DNA of 64,000 nucleotides, from contig NZ_CP027706.1 in assembly GCF_003850565.1 (NCBI RefSeq), positions 930,001-994,000 on the forward strand, in the 5' to 3' direction. Made by a program: the position numbers and the translations under genes. The stretch comes from Pseudomonas sessilinigenes. Lineage in GTDB: Bacteria > Pseudomonadota > Gammaproteobacteria > Pseudomonadales > Pseudomonadaceae. The notes under the pieces were generated by a model. That model had not been told where the DNA came from. It made no database searches and saw only the letters and a program-made list of their open reading frames with translations. Position 1 is the stretch's first letter; each line of letters starts with the position of its first letter. Below, piece after piece: positions 53,649-63,480 of this stretch.

Positions 53649-54590
53649 ATGCTGGCTATTTTTCTCGAAACGCTGACGATCACGGCGCCGGTCTTTGCCA
53701 TGCTGTTCCTTGGCCTGATGCTCAAGCGCGTGGGCTGGATCAATGACAACTTCATCCATACCGCCTCGGCCCTGGTGTTCAACGTCACCATGCCGGCGCT
53801 GTTGTTTCTGGGCATCGTGCACGCCGACCTGCATTCGTCGCTCAAGCCTGGGGTGCTGGTCTATTTCTCGGTAGCGACCCTGGCGTGTTTCGCCCTGGCC
53901 TGGCTCTGGGCGATCTGGCGTTGTCCGCGGGAGGATCGCGGCATCTATACCCAGGGCGCCTTTCGCGGCAACAACGCGATCATCGGCCTGGCCCTGGCGG
54001 CCAGCATGTATGGCAGCTACGGCATTTCCCTGGGGGCGGTGCTGGCGGCGCTGGTGATCCTTTTCTACAACACCCTGTCGACCATCGTCCTGGCCGTGTA
54101 CAGCCCGGTGATCAAGTCCGACCCCTGGAGCATCTTCAAGAACGTGATCAGCAACCCGCTGATCGTCAGCGTGCTGGTGGCCGGGCCATTCGCCTATTGG
54201 CAGATCGGCCTGCCTGGCTGGCTTGAGACTTCAGGGCAGTACCTGGCGCAGATGACCCTGCCGCTGGCGCTGATCTGCATCGGCGGCACCCTGTCCATGG
54301 CGGCCTTGCGCAACAGTGGGCGGATGGCCGTCAGTTCCAGCCTGATGAAGATGATCAGCTTGCCGACACTGGCGACTTTCGGTGCCTGGTTGTGCGGCTT
54401 TCGTGGTGCCGAGCTGGGGATCCTGTTCCTGTACTTCGCCAGCCCCACCGCGGCGGCGAGCTTCGTCATGGCCCGGGCGGCCAATGGCAACCATGAACTG
54501 GCAGCGGCGATCATCGTCATCACTACGGTGATGGCGGCGGTGACCACCAATATCGGGATTTTCCTGTTGCAGTGGGGCGGCTGGATCTAA
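53649..54590 (+). CDS. AEC-family (auxin efflux carrier-like) transporter
   Basis: Inner-membrane protein of 313 residues with about ten spans, arranged as two similar five-span halves. Family features are FNVTMPALLFLGI near residue 45, FRGNNAIIGLALA and the second-half PLALICIGGTLSM. Bacterial members export or import small dicarboxylates such as malate; the substrate here is not predictable. Alone between divergent and convergent neighbours. Confidence 0.88.
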   Translation: MLAIFLETLTITAPVFAMLFLGLMLKRVGWINDNFIHTASALVFNVTMPALLFLGIVHADLHSSLKPGVLVYFSVATLACFALAWLWAIWRCPREDRGIYTQGAFRGNNAIIGLALAASMYGSYGISLGAVLAALVILFYNTLSTIVLAVYSPVIKSDPWSIFKNVISNPLIVSVLVAGPFAYWQIGLPGWLETSGQYLAQMTLPLALICIGGTLSMAALRNSGRMAVSSSLMKMISLPTLATFGAWLCGFRGAELGILFLYFASPTAAASFVMARAANGNHELAAAIIVITTVMAAVTTNIGIFLLQWGGWI

Positions 54591-54595
54591 GGTGG

Positions 54596-54619
54596 CTCGC
54601 CGGCCAGGTGGCCGGCGAG
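54596..54619. terminator. Strong hairpin between convergent genes
   Basis: CTCGCCGGCC-AGGT-GGCCGGCGAG is a perfect ten-base stem located between the AEC stop and the CMD stop. There is no T run, so it may act as a barrier or rho-dependent end. Confidence 0.65.
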
Positions 54620-54625
54620 GAGTTG

Positions 54626-55006
54626 TCACTGGTCTTGCTGGTAGGCGTCTATCACTTCCTGGGCGGCGCGAAATGCATCGACGGCCGCTGGCACTCCGGC
54701 ATACACCGCGCAGTGCAGCAGCGCTTCGCGAATCTCTTCGACCGTGCAGCCGTTGTTCAGCGCGCCGCGTACGTGGCCCTTGAGTTCTTGCGGGCACTTG
54801 AGGGCGGTCAGGGCCGCCAGGGTGATCAGGCTACGGGTCTTGAGCGGCAGGCCTTCGCGGTTCCACACCCCGCCCCAGGCATGTTCGTTGACGAAGTCCT
54901 GCAAGGGTTGGCTGAACTCAGTGGCGTTGCCCAGGGCACGGTCGACGAAGGCATCGCCCATTACCTGGCGACGCATCTTTAGACCGCTTTTATTGTTCTC
55001 GCTCAT
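54626..55006 (-). CDS. Carboxymuconolactone decarboxylase-family protein
   Basis: 126 residues from the ATG at 55006, which overlaps the antiporter stop as ATGA. The CMD fold is recognisable: NREGLPLKTRSLITLAALTALKC, then GHVRGALNNGCTVEEIREALLHCAVYAGVPAA. The length and the single distal Cys fit the PcaC branch (beta-ketoadipate pathway) better than AhpD, which needs CxxC. No pca genes are nearby, so a true decarboxylase role is unproven. Confidence 0.85.
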   Translation of the reverse strand: MSENNKSGLKMRRQVMGDAFVDRALGNATEFSQPLQDFVNEHAWGGVWNREGLPLKTRSLITLAALTALKCPQELKGHVRGALNNGCTVEEIREALLHCAVYAGVPAAVDAFRAAQEVIDAYQQDQ

Positions 55007-56046
55007 GGCGTTTCCTTCTTGTGTTGGCGGCGCCAGGCCCGTAGCGAACTGAACAGCAGGAACGCCACCAGCGCCGGCAGGATGAAAAACAGCATCAGGC
55101 GTTCCAGCTTGCCCGCCAGGGGCATGCCGGTCGTGAAGGACATCACGTGCAGCCCATAGGCCAGGTACAGGCCAAGAAACAGCAAGCCTTCGGCGCGGGT
55201 CACGCGATAGCCGGAATAAAACACCGGCAGGCACAACAGGGCCACGCCAAGCAGTACCGGCAGGTCGAAGTCCAGGGCGTTGGGTGAGACCGAGAGCGGC
55301 GTGGGGGCTACCAGCGCGGTGAAGCCCAGGACGCCCAGCAGGTTGAATAGATTGCTGCCGATCACGTTGCCCACGGCGATATCGCGCTGGCCCCGCAGGG
55401 CAGCAAGCAACGAGGTGGCCAGTTGGGGTAGCGAAGCACTGATGGCGATCACGGTCAGGCCCATGACCCGTTCCGACAGGCCCAGGTCGTCGGCCACGGT
55501 CACGGCGGCGCCCAGCAGCAAGTGCCCGGCAAATACCAGCAGGCCCAGGCCGAGGAGGATCAGCAGCAGGCTACTGAACCATGGCGCGGCCTTGCGGCGG
55601 CCGCTGGGTTCGGGGGCGTGCAGGCGTGTGGAGTGACGTGACTGGCGCAGCAACAGGCCCAGGTACAGCACCAGGGCTGCCAGCAGTACAGCGCCGTCGA
55701 GGGGCGTGAGGTGTTCGCTGTAGGCGAGGGCGAATACCAGCAGGCTGGCGCCGATCATCAGTGGAATATCCAGGCGTACCAATTGCCGGGAAACCCGCAG
55801 CGGAATGATCAGTGCCGAGAGGCCCAGGGTCACCAGGATGTTGAAGATGCTGCTGCCGATCACGCTGCCTACGGCGATATCGGTGCTGCCGCCCAGCGTC
55901 GCTTGCAGGCTGATGGCCATTTGTGGGGCGCTGCTGCCGAAGGCCACGATGGTCAGGCCGATGAGCAGTGGGCGCACATGCAGGCGGGCCACCAGGCGCA
56001 CGGCCGCGCGGACCAGCAGCTCGGCGCCGGCGATCAGCATCAGCAA
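55003..56046 (-). CDS. Calcium/sodium antiporter-like protein (CaCA)
   Basis: Inner-membrane cation antiporter of about 347 residues with ten or so spans. Two inverted alpha repeats are visible: VAFGSSAPQMAISLQATLGG and IAISASLPQLATSLLAALRG, each followed by VGNVIGSNLFN-type motifs. The first canonical start codons are TTG at 56046 or ATG at 56040, but these cut into the first membrane span. A better N-terminus begins at an ATC codon at 56100 (ITAFAELPLLSLIQLISGLL) with GGAG six or seven bases upstream. Coupled to the CMD gene by an ATGA overlap. Confidence 0.85.
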   Translation of the reverse strand: MLMLIAGAELLVRAAVRLVARLHVRPLLIGLTIVAFGSSAPQMAISLQATLGGSTDIAVGSVIGSSIFNILVTLGLSALIIPLRVSRQLVRLDIPLMIGASLLVFALAYSEHLTPLDGAVLLAALVLYLGLLLRQSRHSTRLHAPEPSGRRKAAPWFSSLLLILLGLGLLVFAGHLLLGAAVTVADDLGLSERVMGLTVIAISASLPQLATSLLAALRGQRDIAVGNVIGSNLFNLLGVLGFTALVAPTPLSVSPNALDFDLPVLLGVALLCLPVFYSGYRVTRAEGLLFLGLYLAYGLHVMSFTTGMPLAGKLERLMLFFILPALVAFLLFSSLRAWRRQHKKETP

Positions 56047-56118
56047 ACCGCTGATGAGCTGGATCAGGCTGAGCAGGGGCAGTTCGGCAAAGGCAGTGAT
56101 GGCTAGGCTCCGGAAAGG

Positions 56119-56526
56119 TCAGTCGCTGAGGGCTTGGACGCGCACTTTGGCGGTGCCGCTCTGTAGCATGTCCAACTGCTGTGCTGCCGCGCGGGACACG
56201 TCGATCAGGCGTCCACGGGTATGCGGGCCCCGGTCGTTGATGCGCACCACGACACTTTTGTCGTTGGCCAGGTTGGTGACCTGCACCCGGGTGCCGAATG
56301 GCAATTGGCGGTGGGCGGCGGTCAGGCCGTGCTGGTCGAATGGCTCGCCACTGGCAGTGTGCTTGCCGTGATGGCGGGCGCCGTAATAGGAGGCGGTTCC
56401 GGTCTCGTCATAACCCCTGGGGTCGATGATGTGACGGTTGGCGCAACCGCTGAGCAGGACGAGCAGGGCGCAGGCGCCGAGCAGGTACTGCCTTAAAAAT
56501 CGTAGGGGAGAAAAGCTGGCAGGCAT
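56119..56526 (-). CDS. Short RlpA-like septal lipoprotein
   Basis: 135 residues from the ATG at 56526. A lipobox LLSGC (LGACALLVLLSGCANR) marks an outer-membrane lipoprotein. The rest is a double-psi beta-barrel of RlpA type: GTASYYGARHHGKHTASGE, LPFGTRVQVTN and VRINDRGPHTRGRLIDVSRAAAQQL. The C-terminal SPOR domain of long RlpA is absent. RlpA cleaves denuded glycans in P. aeruginosa; whether this short form is active is unclear. No clear ribosome-binding site; an earlier ATG at 56601 adds 25 residues. Confidence 0.83.
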   Translation of the reverse strand: MPASFSPLRFLRQYLLGACALLVLLSGCANRHIIDPRGYDETGTASYYGARHHGKHTASGEPFDQHGLTAAHRQLPFGTRVQVTNLANDKSVVVRINDRGPHTRGRLIDVSRAAAQQLDMLQSGTAKVRVQALSD

Positions 56527-56607
56527 CGATGGAAGAGGCGGGCTTGCCAGCGAAGACGGCGGTACGCGGACCGCGTTTCGACTGGCAAGCCACGGCTTCA
56601 TGCCCGA

Positions 56608-58053
56608 TCAGCCCTCGAGCTTGCTTTTCAGCAGCTCGTTGACCTGTTGCGGGTTGGCCTTGCCCTTGGACGCCTTCATCGCCTGGCCGACGAAGAAGCC
56701 GAACATCTTGCCGCGCTTGGCTTCGTCCGCGGCGCGATATTGTTCGACCTGCTCGGCGTTGGCCGCGAGCATCTCGTCCAGCACCGCGGAGATCGCGCCG
56801 GTATCGGTGACCTGCTTGAGACCGCGCTTGTCGATGATTTCGTCGGCGCTGCCTTCACCGTTGGCCATGGCTTCGAACACGGTCTTGGCGATCTTGCCGG
56901 AGATGGTGTTGTCCTTGATGCGCAGGAGCATGCCGCCCAGTTGCTCGGCCGATACCGGTGCTTCGTCGATCTCCAGGCCCTGCTTGTTCAGCAGGCTGCC
57001 CAGCTCGACCATGACCCAGTTGGCCGCCAGCTTGGCGTCGCCGGCGATGTTGGCGACCTTCTCGAAGTAGTCCGCCTGCTCGCGGCTGGAGGCCAGCACG
57101 CTGGCATCGTAGACCGACAGGCCGAACTGCTGCTGGAAGCGCTCGCGCTTCTGCGGTGGCAGCTCTGGCAGGGTGGCGCGCACCTGGGCGAGGAAGGCGT
57201 CCTCGATGACCACTGGCAGCAGGTCCGGATCGGGGAAGTAACGGTAGTCGTTGGCTTCTTCCTTGCTGCGCATCGGACGGGTCTCGTCCTTGTTCGGATC
57301 GTACAGGCGCGTCTGCTGGATCACCTTGCCGCCGTCCTCGATCAGGTCGATCTGGCGCTGGATCTCGGAGTTGATCGCCTTCTCGATAAAGCGGAACGAG
57401 TTGACGTTCTTGATCTCGCAGCGGGTGCCGAATTCGACCTGGCCCTTGGGGCGGATCGAGACGTTGCAGTCGCAGCGCAGGGAGCCTTCGGCCATGTTGC
57501 CGTCGCAGATGCCCAGGTAGCGCACCAGGGCGTGGATCGACTTGACGTAGGCCACGGCCTCCTTGGCGCTGCGCAGGTCAGGCTCGGAAACGATTTCCAG
57601 CAGCGGCGTGCCGGCCCGGTTCAGGTCGATGCCGGAGGCACCGCTGAACTCCTCGTGCAGGCTCTTGCCGGCGTCTTCTTCCAGGTGCGCCCGGGTGATG
57701 CCGATGCGCTTGACGGTGCCGTCTTCCAGGGGGATGTCCAGGTGGCCCTTGCCGACGATCGGCAGGTCCATCTGGCTGATCTGGTAGCCCTTGGGCAGGT
57801 CCGGATAGAAGTAGTTCTTGCGGGCGAACACGTTGTGCTGGCCGATCTCGGCGTCTACCGCCAGGCCGAACATCACCGCCATGCGCACCGCTTCCTGGTT
57901 CAGCACCGGCAGTACGCCAGGCATGCCCAGGTCCACCAGGCTGGCCTGGGTGTTGGGCTCGGCACCGAAGGCGGTGGAGCTACCGGAGAAAATCTTCGAT
58001 TGGGTGGTGAGCTGGGTATGAATCTCCAGCCCGATCACGACTTCCCATTGCAT
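56608..58053 (-). CDS. gatB: Asp-tRNA(Asn)/Glu-tRNA(Gln) amidotransferase subunit B
   Basis: 481-residue subunit that binds the misacylated tRNA and phosphorylates it before amidation. It starts [13 protein letters not shown] and has [25 protein letters not shown] and [10 protein letters not shown], with the C-terminal YqeY-like domain ending [10 protein letters not shown]. It follows gatA by ten bases. All as expected for GatB. Confidence 0.98.
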   Translation of the reverse strand: MQWEVVIGLEIHTQLTTQSKIFSGSSTAFGAEPNTQASLVDLGMPGVLPVLNQEAVRMAVMFGLAVDAEIGQHNVFARKNYFYPDLPKGYQISQMDLPIVGKGHLDIPLEDGTVKRIGITRAHLEEDAGKSLHEEFSGASGIDLNRAGTPLLEIVSEPDLRSAKEAVAYVKSIHALVRYLGICDGNMAEGSLRCDCNVSIRPKGQVEFGTRCEIKNVNSFRFIEKAINSEIQRQIDLIEDGGKVIQQTRLYDPNKDETRPMRSKEEANDYRYFPDPDLLPVVIEDAFLAQVRATLPELPPQKRERFQQQFGLSVYDASVLASSREQADYFEKVANIAGDAKLAANWVMVELGSLLNKQGLEIDEAPVSAEQLGGMLLRIKDNTISGKIAKTVFEAMANGEGSADEIIDKRGLKQVTDTGAISAVLDEMLAANAEQVEQYRAADEAKRGKMFGFFVGQAMKASKGKANPQQVNELLKSKLEG

Positions 58054-58063
58054 GTGTGTCTCC

Positions 58064-59515
58064 TCAGAAGCCGGTTGGGGTGCGGGTGTGCCAGTCGGTG
58101 TTCAACTGGTACTGGTGCGCAACGTTGAGCAAGCGGCCTTCCTGGAAATACGGGGCAAGCAGTTGCACGCCTACCGGCAGGCCATCGACGAAACCTGCCG
58201 GCATGGACAGGCCCGGCAGACCGGCGAGGTTGGCGGTGATGGTGTACACGTCTTCCAGGTACGCAGCGACCGGGTCGCTGTTCTTGGCGCCGAGTTTCCA
58301 GGCCGGGTTCGGCGTGGTCGGGCCGAGGATGACGTCGACTTCGTTGAAGGCATTCATGAAGTCGTTCTTCACCAGGCGACGGATCTTCTGCGCCTTGAGG
58401 TAGTAGGCGTCGTAGTAGCCGGCGGACAGCGCGTAGGCACCGACCATGATCCGGCGCTGTACTTCACTGCCGAAACCTTCGCCACGGGAGCGGGTGTACA
58501 GGTCTTCCAGGTCCTTGGGGTTCTCGCAGCGATAGCCGAAGCGCACGCCGTCGAAACGCGACAGGTTGGAGGAGGCTTCCGCCGGGGCGATCACGTAGTA
58601 CGCCGGAATCGCGTGCTGCATGTTCGGCAGGCTGATTTCCTTGATGACCGCGCCGAGCTTCTCCAGCTCCTTGATACTGGCGTGGATCAGGTCGGCGATG
58701 CGCGGGTCGAGGCCGGCGCTGAAGTATTCCTTCGGTACGCCGATGCGCAGGCCCTGCAACGAGCCATTGAGGCCGGCGCTGTAGTCCGGTACCGGTTCAT
58801 CGATGCTGGTGGAGTCGTTCGGGTCGAAGCCGGCCATGCCTTGCAGCAGGATCGCGCAGTCTTCGGCGGTGCGTGCCAGCGGGCCGCCCTGATCCAGGCT
58901 GGAGGCGTAGGCGATCATGCCCCAGCGGGACACACGACCATAGGTCGGCTTCAGGCCGGTGAGGTTGGTGAAGGCCGCGGGCTGGCGGATCGAGCCACCG
59001 GTGTCGGTGGCGGTGGCGGCGGGCAGCAGGCGCGCGGCCACGGCAGCGGCGGAACCACCGGACGAGCCGCCCGGTACGTGTTCCAGGTTCCACGGGTTCT
59101 TCACTGCGCCATACCAGCTCGACTCGTTGGCCGAACCCATGGCGAATTCGTCCATGTTGGTCTTGCCCAGGGTTACCGTGCCGGCGGTGGCCAGCTTGGA
59201 GACCACGGTGGCGTCGTAGGGTGCCTTGAAGTTGTCGAGCATCTTCGAGCCACAGCTGGTGCGGATGCCCTGGGTGCAGAACAGGTCCTTGTGGGCGATC
59301 GGCGCGCCCAGCAGGGCGCCGCTCTCACCGTTTGCGCGACGGGCATCGGCGGCCTTGGCCTGGGCCAGCGCGAGGTCTTCGGTGAGGCTGATGAAGCTGT
59401 TGATCTGCGGGTCGAGCTGGGCGATGCGCGCCAGCAGGGTCCGGGTCAGTTCTTCGGAGGAGAATTTCTTGTCGGCGAGTCCGCGGGCGATCTCGGCCAG
59501 GGTCATGTGGTGCAT
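58064..59515 (-). CDS. gatA: Asp-tRNA(Asn)/Glu-tRNA(Gln) amidotransferase subunit A
   Basis: 483-residue amidase that releases ammonia from glutamine for GatB. The Ser-cisSer-Lys triad is visible: Lys in [12 protein letters not shown], Ser in [14 protein letters not shown] and Ser in [12 protein letters not shown]. The start may be the first or fourth codon (both Met). It follows gatC by 16 bases. Confidence 0.98.
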   Translation of the reverse strand: MHHMTLAEIARGLADKKFSSEELTRTLLARIAQLDPQINSFISLTEDLALAQAKAADARRANGESGALLGAPIAHKDLFCTQGIRTSCGSKMLDNFKAPYDATVVSKLATAGTVTLGKTNMDEFAMGSANESSWYGAVKNPWNLEHVPGGSSGGSAAAVAARLLPAATATDTGGSIRQPAAFTNLTGLKPTYGRVSRWGMIAYASSLDQGGPLARTAEDCAILLQGMAGFDPNDSTSIDEPVPDYSAGLNGSLQGLRIGVPKEYFSAGLDPRIADLIHASIKELEKLGAVIKEISLPNMQHAIPAYYVIAPAEASSNLSRFDGVRFGYRCENPKDLEDLYTRSRGEGFGSEVQRRIMVGAYALSAGYYDAYYLKAQKIRRLVKNDFMNAFNEVDVILGPTTPNPAWKLGAKNSDPVAAYLEDVYTITANLAGLPGLSMPAGFVDGLPVGVQLLAPYFQEGRLLNVAHQYQLNTDWHTRTPTGF

Positions 59516-59531
59516 TGCAGGCTCTTTCCCT

Positions 59532-59819
59532 TTAGTCGATGACTTTCGGAACCAGGTACAGGCCGTTTTCGACCGCTGGCGCGATGGACTGGTAGGCCTC
59601 GCGATGATTGGACTCGGTCACAACGTCTGCGCGCAGGCGCTGGCTGGCTTCCAGGGGGTGGGCCAGGGGCTCGATACCGTCGGTATCGACTGCCTGCATT
59701 TCATCCACCAGCCCCAGAATGCTGTTCAGGGCGGAGGTGATGTGTGGAAGATCGCCTTCATTGAGCTTGATGCTGGCCAAATGAGCGATTTTTTCCACAT
59801 CGGAGCGTTCAAGCGCCAT
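59532..59819 (-). CDS. gatC: Asp-tRNA(Asn)/Glu-tRNA(Gln) amidotransferase subunit C
   Basis: 95-residue stabilising subunit that wraps around GatA. The segments [20 protein letters not shown] and [23 protein letters not shown] are typical. First gene of gatCAB, divergent from mreB with a 211-base shared upstream region. Confidence 0.97.
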   Translation of the reverse strand: MALERSDVEKIAHLASIKLNEGDLPHITSALNSILGLVDEMQAVDTDGIEPLAHPLEASQRLRADVVTESNHREAYQSIAPAVENGLYLVPKVID

Positions 59820-59957
59820 GGGATTCTCCAGTGGAAAACAAAAGCGGATATCGTCCGCGTGTCAGATTGTCGGAACACTACCGCAGTTCTACGGTCTTAC
59901 GGCCGCGATTGTGGGCTTTGGTGCACAGAAAAGCGGCCAATTTAACATATTGGCGCC

Positions 59958-59986
59958 TTGCCCAAAATCCCTGTCGTTGTTAGAGT
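59958..59986 (+). promoter_or_regulatory. Predicted mreB promoter
   Basis: TTGCCC (59958-59963) and TAGAGT (59981-59986) are spaced by 17 bases and end 44 bases before the mreB ATG. Confidence 0.5.
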
Positions 59987-60018
59987 TTGCCGCACTTTTT
60001 TACCCACGCGTTGCCTAG

Positions 60019-61068
<1,050 letters not shown>

Positions 61069-61098
61069 CTTCGCTGTTGGCATCTATGCTGTTGCGCT

Positions 61099-61128
61099 CA
61101 CAGGCAGCACTTTGCAGTGCTGCCTGTG
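61099..61128 (+). terminator. Hairpin between mreB and mreC
   Basis: CACAGGCAGCACT-TTGC-AGTGCTGCCTGTG is a perfect 13-base stem 30 bases after mreB, followed by GCGTTTATCTT. It would partly terminate or process the transcript, letting mreB exceed mreCD. Confidence 0.8.
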
Positions 61129-61210
61129 GCGTTTATCTTCTGTCAATCTGCATCCAGGCCGGTTCGACGCCTTATGAATAGACACAACATTTGCCTGGGA
61201 GGAGCGGCTT

Positions 61211-62293
61211 ATTAAACCGCTTTTCGCCAAAGGCCCCTCACTGGGCGTGCGCCTGTTGGTGCTGGTCGTGTTGTCGATCACACTGATGGTGGTCGACGCG
61301 CGCTTCACGCTGCTCAAGCCGGTGCGTAGCCAGATGTCGCTGGTGCTGATGCAGTCCTACTGGATCACCGATCTGCCGCAACGGCTATGGCAAGGCGTGG
61401 CCAGCCAATTTGGCAGCCGCACCGAACTGGTCGCCGAGAACGAAAAACTCAAGACCGAGAACCTGCTGCTGCAGGGGCGCCTTCAGAAGCTTGCGGCCCT
61501 GACCGAGCAGAACGTACGCCTGCGTGAGCTGCTCAATTCCTCTGCACTGGTCAACGAGAAGGTCGAAGTGGCCGAGTTGATCGGCATGGACCCCAATCCC
61601 TTCACTCACCGCATCCTGATCAACAAGGGAGAGCGTGACGGCGTGTTCCTCGGCCAGCCGGTGCTCGACGCCCGTGGCCTGATGGGCCAGGTGGTGGAGC
61701 TGATGCCCTATACCTCGCGCGTGCTGCTGCTGACCGATACCACCCACAGCATTCCCGTCCAGGTGAACCGCAATGGCTTGCGCGCCATTGCCAGTGGTAC
61801 TGGCAACCCCGAGCGCCTGGAGCTGCGCCATGTGGCTGATACCGCCGACATCAAGGAAGGCGACCTGTTGGTCAGTTCCGGCCTGGGGCAGCGTTTTCCT
61901 GCCGGGTATCCCGTGGCCACGGTCAAGGAAGTGATCCACGACTCGGGCCAGCCGTTCGCTATCGTCCGTGCAATTCCCACTGCCGCATTGAATCGCAGTC
62001 GTTACCTGCTGCTGGTTTTCAGCGACTCGCGCACCGCCGAAGAACGCGCCAATGATGCCGCCCAGGCCCAAGAGGCCCAGGACCAGCAAGGAGGCAGTAC
62101 CGCCCCCGCAGCACCGGCTACGGCGCCCAAGCCTGTGGCTGCGCCAGTCGCCGCGCCGAGTGCTCAAGCAGCCCCGGCGGCCCCGGCCAAGCCTGCGTCC
62201 CATGCCCCGGCCAGGCCGGTTCATAAACCTGTGAAACCGGCCGCCGCCAAGCCGCCGGTGGCAGCACCGGCCACCACCGGAGGAAGAGAATAA
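61211..62293 (+). CDS. mreC: Rod-shape protein MreC
   Basis: Bitopic inner-membrane protein that scaffolds the elongasome in the periplasm. I place the start at the ATT at 61211: GGGAGGAG ends six bases before it and it gives the basic N-terminus IKPLFAKGPSLG ahead of the span VRLLVLVVLSITLMVV. The first canonical start is GTG at 61247, which has no well-spaced ribosome-binding site. A coiled coil (about residues 60-95, ENEKLKTENLLLQGRLQKL) is followed by the two beta-barrel domains and an Ala/Pro-rich tail of about 75 residues. Stop overlaps mreD. Confidence 0.92.
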   Translation: MKPLFAKGPSLGVRLLVLVVLSITLMVVDARFTLLKPVRSQMSLVLMQSYWITDLPQRLWQGVASQFGSRTELVAENEKLKTENLLLQGRLQKLAALTEQNVRLRELLNSSALVNEKVEVAELIGMDPNPFTHRILINKGERDGVFLGQPVLDARGLMGQVVELMPYTSRVLLLTDTTHSIPVQVNRNGLRAIASGTGNPERLELRHVADTADIKEGDLLVSSGLGQRFPAGYPVATVKEVIHDSGQPFAIVRAIPTAALNRSRYLLLVFSDSRTAEERANDAAQAQEAQDQQGGSTAPAAPATAPKPVAAPVAAPSAQAAPAAPAKPASHAPARPVHKPVKPAAAKPPVAAPATTGGRE

Positions 62294-62784
62294 TGGCGGG
62301 CACGACCTATTCGAGTAATGGCTGGATCGTTTGGTTGACGTTCCTGGTGGGCATCCTGCTCAGCGTGTCGCCGATGCCTCAGTTCATGGAAATCCTGCGC
62401 CCGCTATGGCTGGCCCTGCTGCTGGCGTTCTGGACCTTGGCCCTGCCGCACAAGGTGGGGATGGCGACCGCCTGGTGCCTGGGGTTGCTCGAGGATGTGC
62501 TCTACGGAACCCTGCTGGGTCAGAACGCGCTGATCCTCACCTTGATCACCTTCCTGGTGCTGTCCTTGCAGCAGCGCCTGCGAATGTTCCCCATGTGGCA
62601 GCAGAGCCTGGTGATCCTCGTGATATTCGGCCTGGCCCAGCTGGTGCAGCTATGGCTCAGCGCCCTGACGGGCAACCGCCAGCCTACTCTGGCAGTGGTG
62701 CTCCCGGCCCTGGTCAGCGCTTTGCTGTGGCCATGGGTCAGTTTCGGCCTGCGCGGCCTGCGCCGACGTTTCAAGATCAACTGA
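62293..62784 (+). CDS. mreD: Rod-shape protein MreD
   Basis: 163-residue inner-membrane protein with about five spans (for example [18 protein letters not shown] and [14 protein letters not shown]) and the conserved [18 protein letters not shown]. It works with MreC and RodA/PBP2. The ATG overlaps the mreC stop as TAATG. Confidence 0.95.
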   Translation: MAGTTYSSNGWIVWLTFLVGILLSVSPMPQFMEILRPLWLALLLAFWTLALPHKVGMATAWCLGLLEDVLYGTLLGQNALILTLITFLVLSLQQRLRMFPMWQQSLVILVIFGLAQLVQLWLSALTGNRQPTLAVVLPALVSALLWPWVSFGLRGLRRRFKIN

Positions 62785-62827
62785 GCCGGTCAGGCATTGG
62801 CCCGCACCTCGACAGGGAGATGTCTTG

Positions 62828-63424
62828 ATGAATCCGCTCTACCTCGCTTCCGGTTCGCCGCGTCGGCGTGAATTGCTCACGCAGATCGGCGTGCCATTCA
62901 CTGTCATTGGCGCGGACATCGACGAGACTCCGCTCGCCGATGAGTCTCCCGTTGCCTACGTCGAGCGCCTGGCCCGGGGCAAGGCCGCAGCCGGTCGCGC
63001 GTTGCTGGTCGGTCAACCCACGGCCTGCGTGCTGGGGGCCGACACTGCGGTGGTCCTGGATGGCAAGATCCTTGGCAAGCCGCTGGACCAGGCCCATGCC
63101 CTGGCGATGCTGATGGCTCTTTCAGGGCGTGAGCATGAGGTGCTGACGGCCGTTGCCTTGCTCGATGGCGAGCGTTGCCAGTCGCGAGTGGTGAGCAGCC
63201 TGGTGCGGTTCAGAACGATCGACGAACAGGAGGCGGCGCGCTACTGGGCTAGCGGCGAACCCCGGGACAAAGCTGGCGGTTATGCGATCCAGGGGCTTGC
63301 AGCGGTGTTTGTGGCAGGGCTCAATGGGAGTTACTCCGCCGTGGTCGGCTTGCCGGTATGTGAAACCGCAGAACTGCTCGGTGAATTCGGCATTTCCTGC
63401 TGGCAAGACATTCCAGCGCACTAA
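62828..63424 (+). CDS. maf: Maf-family nucleotide pyrophosphatase
   Basis: 198 residues from the ATG at 62828 (GGGAG upstream; a TTG one codon earlier is less likely). It has the Maf start [13 protein letters not shown], the substrate loop [16 protein letters not shown], and [10 protein letters not shown]. Members hydrolyse dTTP/UTP or modified nucleotides; the subfamily cannot be fixed here. It lies between mreD and rng as in other pseudomonads. Confidence 0.95.
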   Translation: MNPLYLASGSPRRRELLTQIGVPFTVIGADIDETPLADESPVAYVERLARGKAAAGRALLVGQPTACVLGADTAVVLDGKILGKPLDQAHALAMLMALSGREHEVLTAVALLDGERCQSRVVSSLVRFRTIDEQEAARYWASGEPRDKAGGYAIQGLAAVFVAGLNGSYSAVVGLPVCETAELLGEFGISCWQDIPAH

Positions 63425-63480
63425 GGCATTCAACCCGACCCATGCGGCCCTCCATGAACACGTCCGAACGAGACCTTGCC

